Assembly (NCBI RefSeq): GCF_001623075.1
Contig: NZ_LMCF01000106.1
Span: forward strand, 1 to 64,000
Length of the DNA stretch: 64,000 nucleotides
Source: Pseudovibrio sp. Ad37
GTDB taxonomy: Bacteria; Pseudomonadota; Alphaproteobacteria; Rhizobiales; Stappiaceae
Direction: 5' to 3'
Both the position numbers and the translations under genes were made by a program. A model generated the notes under the pieces. The model did no database searches, was not told the origin of the DNA, and worked only from the letters and a program-made list of their open reading frames with translations. The stretch's first letter is position 1; every line of letters starts with the position of its first letter. This document shows positions 62,426 through 64,000 of the stretch, piece after piece.

Positions 62426-63823
62426 TCAGGCCCGTTCAAACCCGCGTGCAACTTCCCAGTCGGTTACACGGCGGTCATATTCATCCTGCTCGATCTTGGC
62501 GGCATGTGCGTAGTGATCAATCACATCGCCCCCAAATGCAGCACGAAGCATTTCAGAAGACTTCATTTCGGTAACAGCATCGCGCAAGGTCGTCGGAATT
62601 TCGCGAGCGCCCTCACCTCCATATGCATCGCCTCTGAATTCCGGCTCCAGCTCAAGTTCGTTTTCGATGCCATCAATGCCAGCAGCAAGCAGAGCTGCCA
62701 TTGCCAGATATGGGTTCAGGTCTGCGCCGCCAACGCGGCATTCAACACGCACAGCCTTGGTGCCATCGCCGCATACACGGTAGCCAGCAGTGCGGTTGTC
62801 CATGCTCCAGATGGCCTTGGTTGGCGCAAAGGTGCCAGCGGCAAAGCGCTTGTAAGAATTGATGTTTGGCGCGAGGAAATAGGTGATCGCACTCGCATGC
62901 TTCAGCAAACCAGCGAGGTAATGGCGCATCATCTTAGACATGCCATAGTCGCCGGATGGATCGTAAAACAGAGACTCGCCATCCTTACCCCAGAGAGACT
63001 GGTGCACGTGGGAGGAGCTGCCGGAAGCATCATAGTGCCACTTGGCCATAAAGCTGATGCTCTGGCCGTTCTGCCATGCGATCTCTTTACAGCCGTTTTT
63101 GATGATGGAATGGCGATCTGCCATGTTCAACGCATCGGAATAACGAACGTTGATCTCTTCCTGACCCGCGTCGGCCTCACCTTTGGAACACTCGACCGGA
63201 ATGTCGGCGCCGTTAAGGCCGTTACGGATGGCACGCATCACGTTCTCTTCCTTGGTGGTCTGGAAGATGTGATAGTCCTCGTTGTACGCAGAAACAGGCG
63301 AAATATCGCGATAACCCTTAGCGTGGGCTTCTTCAAAACTCTCTTTGAACAGGAAGAACTCCAGCTCAGTTGCCATGTTAGCGGTCATGCCCATGCCTTC
63401 GAGGCGGTCGACCTGGCTTTTCAAAATGGCGCGCGGAGAATGTGGAACTTCTTTATGGGTGTGGTGGTCCAGCACATCGCACAGTACCAGTGCGGTGCCT
63501 TCCAGCCATGGAATAACGCGCAAGGTGGCAAGGTCTGGCTTCATGACGTAGTCGCCATAGCCCGCTTCCCAGCTTGTGGCCTTGTAGCCATCCGGAGTGG
63601 CCATTTCCATATCGGTTGCAAGTAGATAATTACAGCTGTGGGTCTCTTCCCAGGCGCTGTTCACGAAGAACTCGCCCTGAAAACGCTTGCCCATCAAGCG
63701 GCCCTGCATGTCCACTTGCGCTGCGATAACGGTGTCTATCTCACCGGTGTCGACCAGCTCGCGTAATTCGTCGAGGGTCAGCTTTCCGGTTCTACGTGTC
63801 TTTTTGGTTTCTTCTCGCAACAT
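62426..63823 (-). CDS. Glutamine synthetase-family enzyme (gamma-glutamylamide synthetase-like)
   Basis: 465 aa. N-terminal beta-grasp domain (LDELRELVDTGEIDTVIAAQVDMQGRLMGKRF) and the GS catalytic barrel: Glu ligands in NMATELEFFLFKESFEEA near 134, GEADAGQEEINVRYSDAL near 205-222, SSSHVHQSLW near 271 (His), NSYKRFAAGTFAPTKAIWSMDNRTAGYRVCG near 325-355 (Arg). It lacks the central loop and adenylylation-type C-terminus of housekeeping GlnA. Paralogues with this length glutamylate amines such as putrescine, ethanolamine or isopropylamine, consistent with the two dehydrogenases that follow. Confidence 0.88.
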   Translation of the reverse strand: MLREETKKTRRTGKLTLDELRELVDTGEIDTVIAAQVDMQGRLMGKRFQGEFFVNSAWEETHSCNYLLATDMEMATPDGYKATSWEAGYGDYVMKPDLATLRVIPWLEGTALVLCDVLDHHTHKEVPHSPRAILKSQVDRLEGMGMTANMATELEFFLFKESFEEAHAKGYRDISPVSAYNEDYHIFQTTKEENVMRAIRNGLNGADIPVECSKGEADAGQEEINVRYSDALNMADRHSIIKNGCKEIAWQNGQSISFMAKWHYDASGSSSHVHQSLWGKDGESLFYDPSGDYGMSKMMRHYLAGLLKHASAITYFLAPNINSYKRFAAGTFAPTKAIWSMDNRTAGYRVCGDGTKAVRVECRVGGADLNPYLAMAALLAAGIDGIENELELEPEFRGDAYGGEGAREIPTTLRDAVTEMKSSEMLRAAFGGDVIDHYAHAAKIEQDEYDRRVTDWEVARGFERA

Positions 63824-63912
63824 ACCTGTTCCCCGAGGACCCTGTTAAAGCGGCGGATGCCCGTGCCTCTCCTGCATGGCATCACCGACACTGCTTCGTT
63901 ACTGTGTGGTGT

Positions 63913-63937
63913 GGCCAGCCCAAAAAGCGGGCTGACC
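63913..63937. other. Imperfect hairpin upstream of the GS-like gene
   Basis: GGCCAGCCC (63913-63921) and GGGCTGACC (63929-63937), one mismatch. It lies 90 bases before the GS-family gene and just after the cut gene at the right edge. There is no T-run. Confidence 0.4.
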
Positions 63938-63954
63938 AATCTTGGAAAAATAGC

Positions 63955-64000
63955 TTAGCCGTAACGGTAAGGACGACCGGCTTTTGCCATCGCTGCGTTG
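63955..64000 (-). CDS. C-terminal end of an unidentified gene
   Basis: The minus strand enters at the window edge and reads NAAMAKAGRPYRYG before a TAA at 63955-63957. The other two frames do not give a sensible tail. The fragment is too short to name. The gene runs the same way as the GS operon and ends 131 bases before it. Confidence 0.4.
   Translation of the reverse strand, partial: NAAMAKAGRPYRYG

Noticed and set aside
1-64000. CRISPR array, tRNA/rRNA genes or prophage
   Set aside because: No regularly spaced direct repeats, cloverleaf-like sequences, ribosomal RNA segments or phage genes were recognised on reading.

Overview
The window looks like a stretch of chromosome from a marine alphaproteobacterium. 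Evidence: three complete tripartite TRAP (DctPQM) transporters in 64 kb, a cytochrome bo3 quinol oxidase, a sulfolipid (SqdB) gene, a HasD/PrtD-type type I secretion pair, and two copies of a palindromic repeat that resembles the dispersed repeats of Rhizobiales genomes. A Stappiaceae/Pseudovibrio-like host is my inference; nothing in the sequence fixes the genus. No tRNA, rRNA, CRISPR array or prophage was seen. The only transposon trace is an IS3-family end cut by the left edge.

Layout. 1-126: end of an IS3-like element. 283-1156: ArsR/SRPBCC pair with a palindromic operator over the arsR start codon. 1282-10885: catabolic island in two divergent arms around a GntR/FCD regulator: Asp/Glu racemase and proC on the minus strand; TPP enzyme, muconate-cycloisomerase-like enzyme, FAD amino-acid oxidase and TRAP transporter on the plus strand. 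10886-15385: about 1 kb of AT-rich non-coding leader, then a 117-aa amphipathic protein followed by a type I secretion ABC transporter and its HlyD adaptor. This is the most likely undescribed system in the window. 15659-28190: assorted enzymes, including an exported RidA-like protein under a SoxR-type box, and a patatin/hydrolase/MFS operon. 28360-32191: cyoABCD. 32160-34397: sqdB and a GT4 glycosyltransferase, probably sulfolipid synthesis. 34952-38779: second TRAP system with an isocitrate-lyase/PEP-mutase-family enzyme. 39063-42218: a small glycosyltransferase, a ParD-like/methionine aminopeptidase pair and a flavin monooxygenase.

42378-51943: aromatic catabolism. On the minus strand run fahA, an MBL-fold protein, an aromatic FAD hydroxylase, a DUF2783 protein, a VOC protein and a third TRAP system; divergently, a MarR regulator and maiA. 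Fumarylacetoacetase and maleylacetoacetate isomerase are the two last steps of the homogentisate route, but no cupin-type homogentisate dioxygenase is present. 52357-59760: dipeptide-type ABC importer with an aminopeptidase P, a peptide uptake and cleavage unit. An inverted repeat upstream of it shares an 11-mer with the marR/fahA intergenic region. 59839-64000: operon of a glutamine-synthetase-family enzyme, aldehyde dehydrogenase and iron alcohol dehydrogenase, with a cut gene at the right edge.

Functions were assigned by reading motifs and recalling families; no database search was run. Start codons were revised where the ribosome-binding site or signal peptide argued for a different one.
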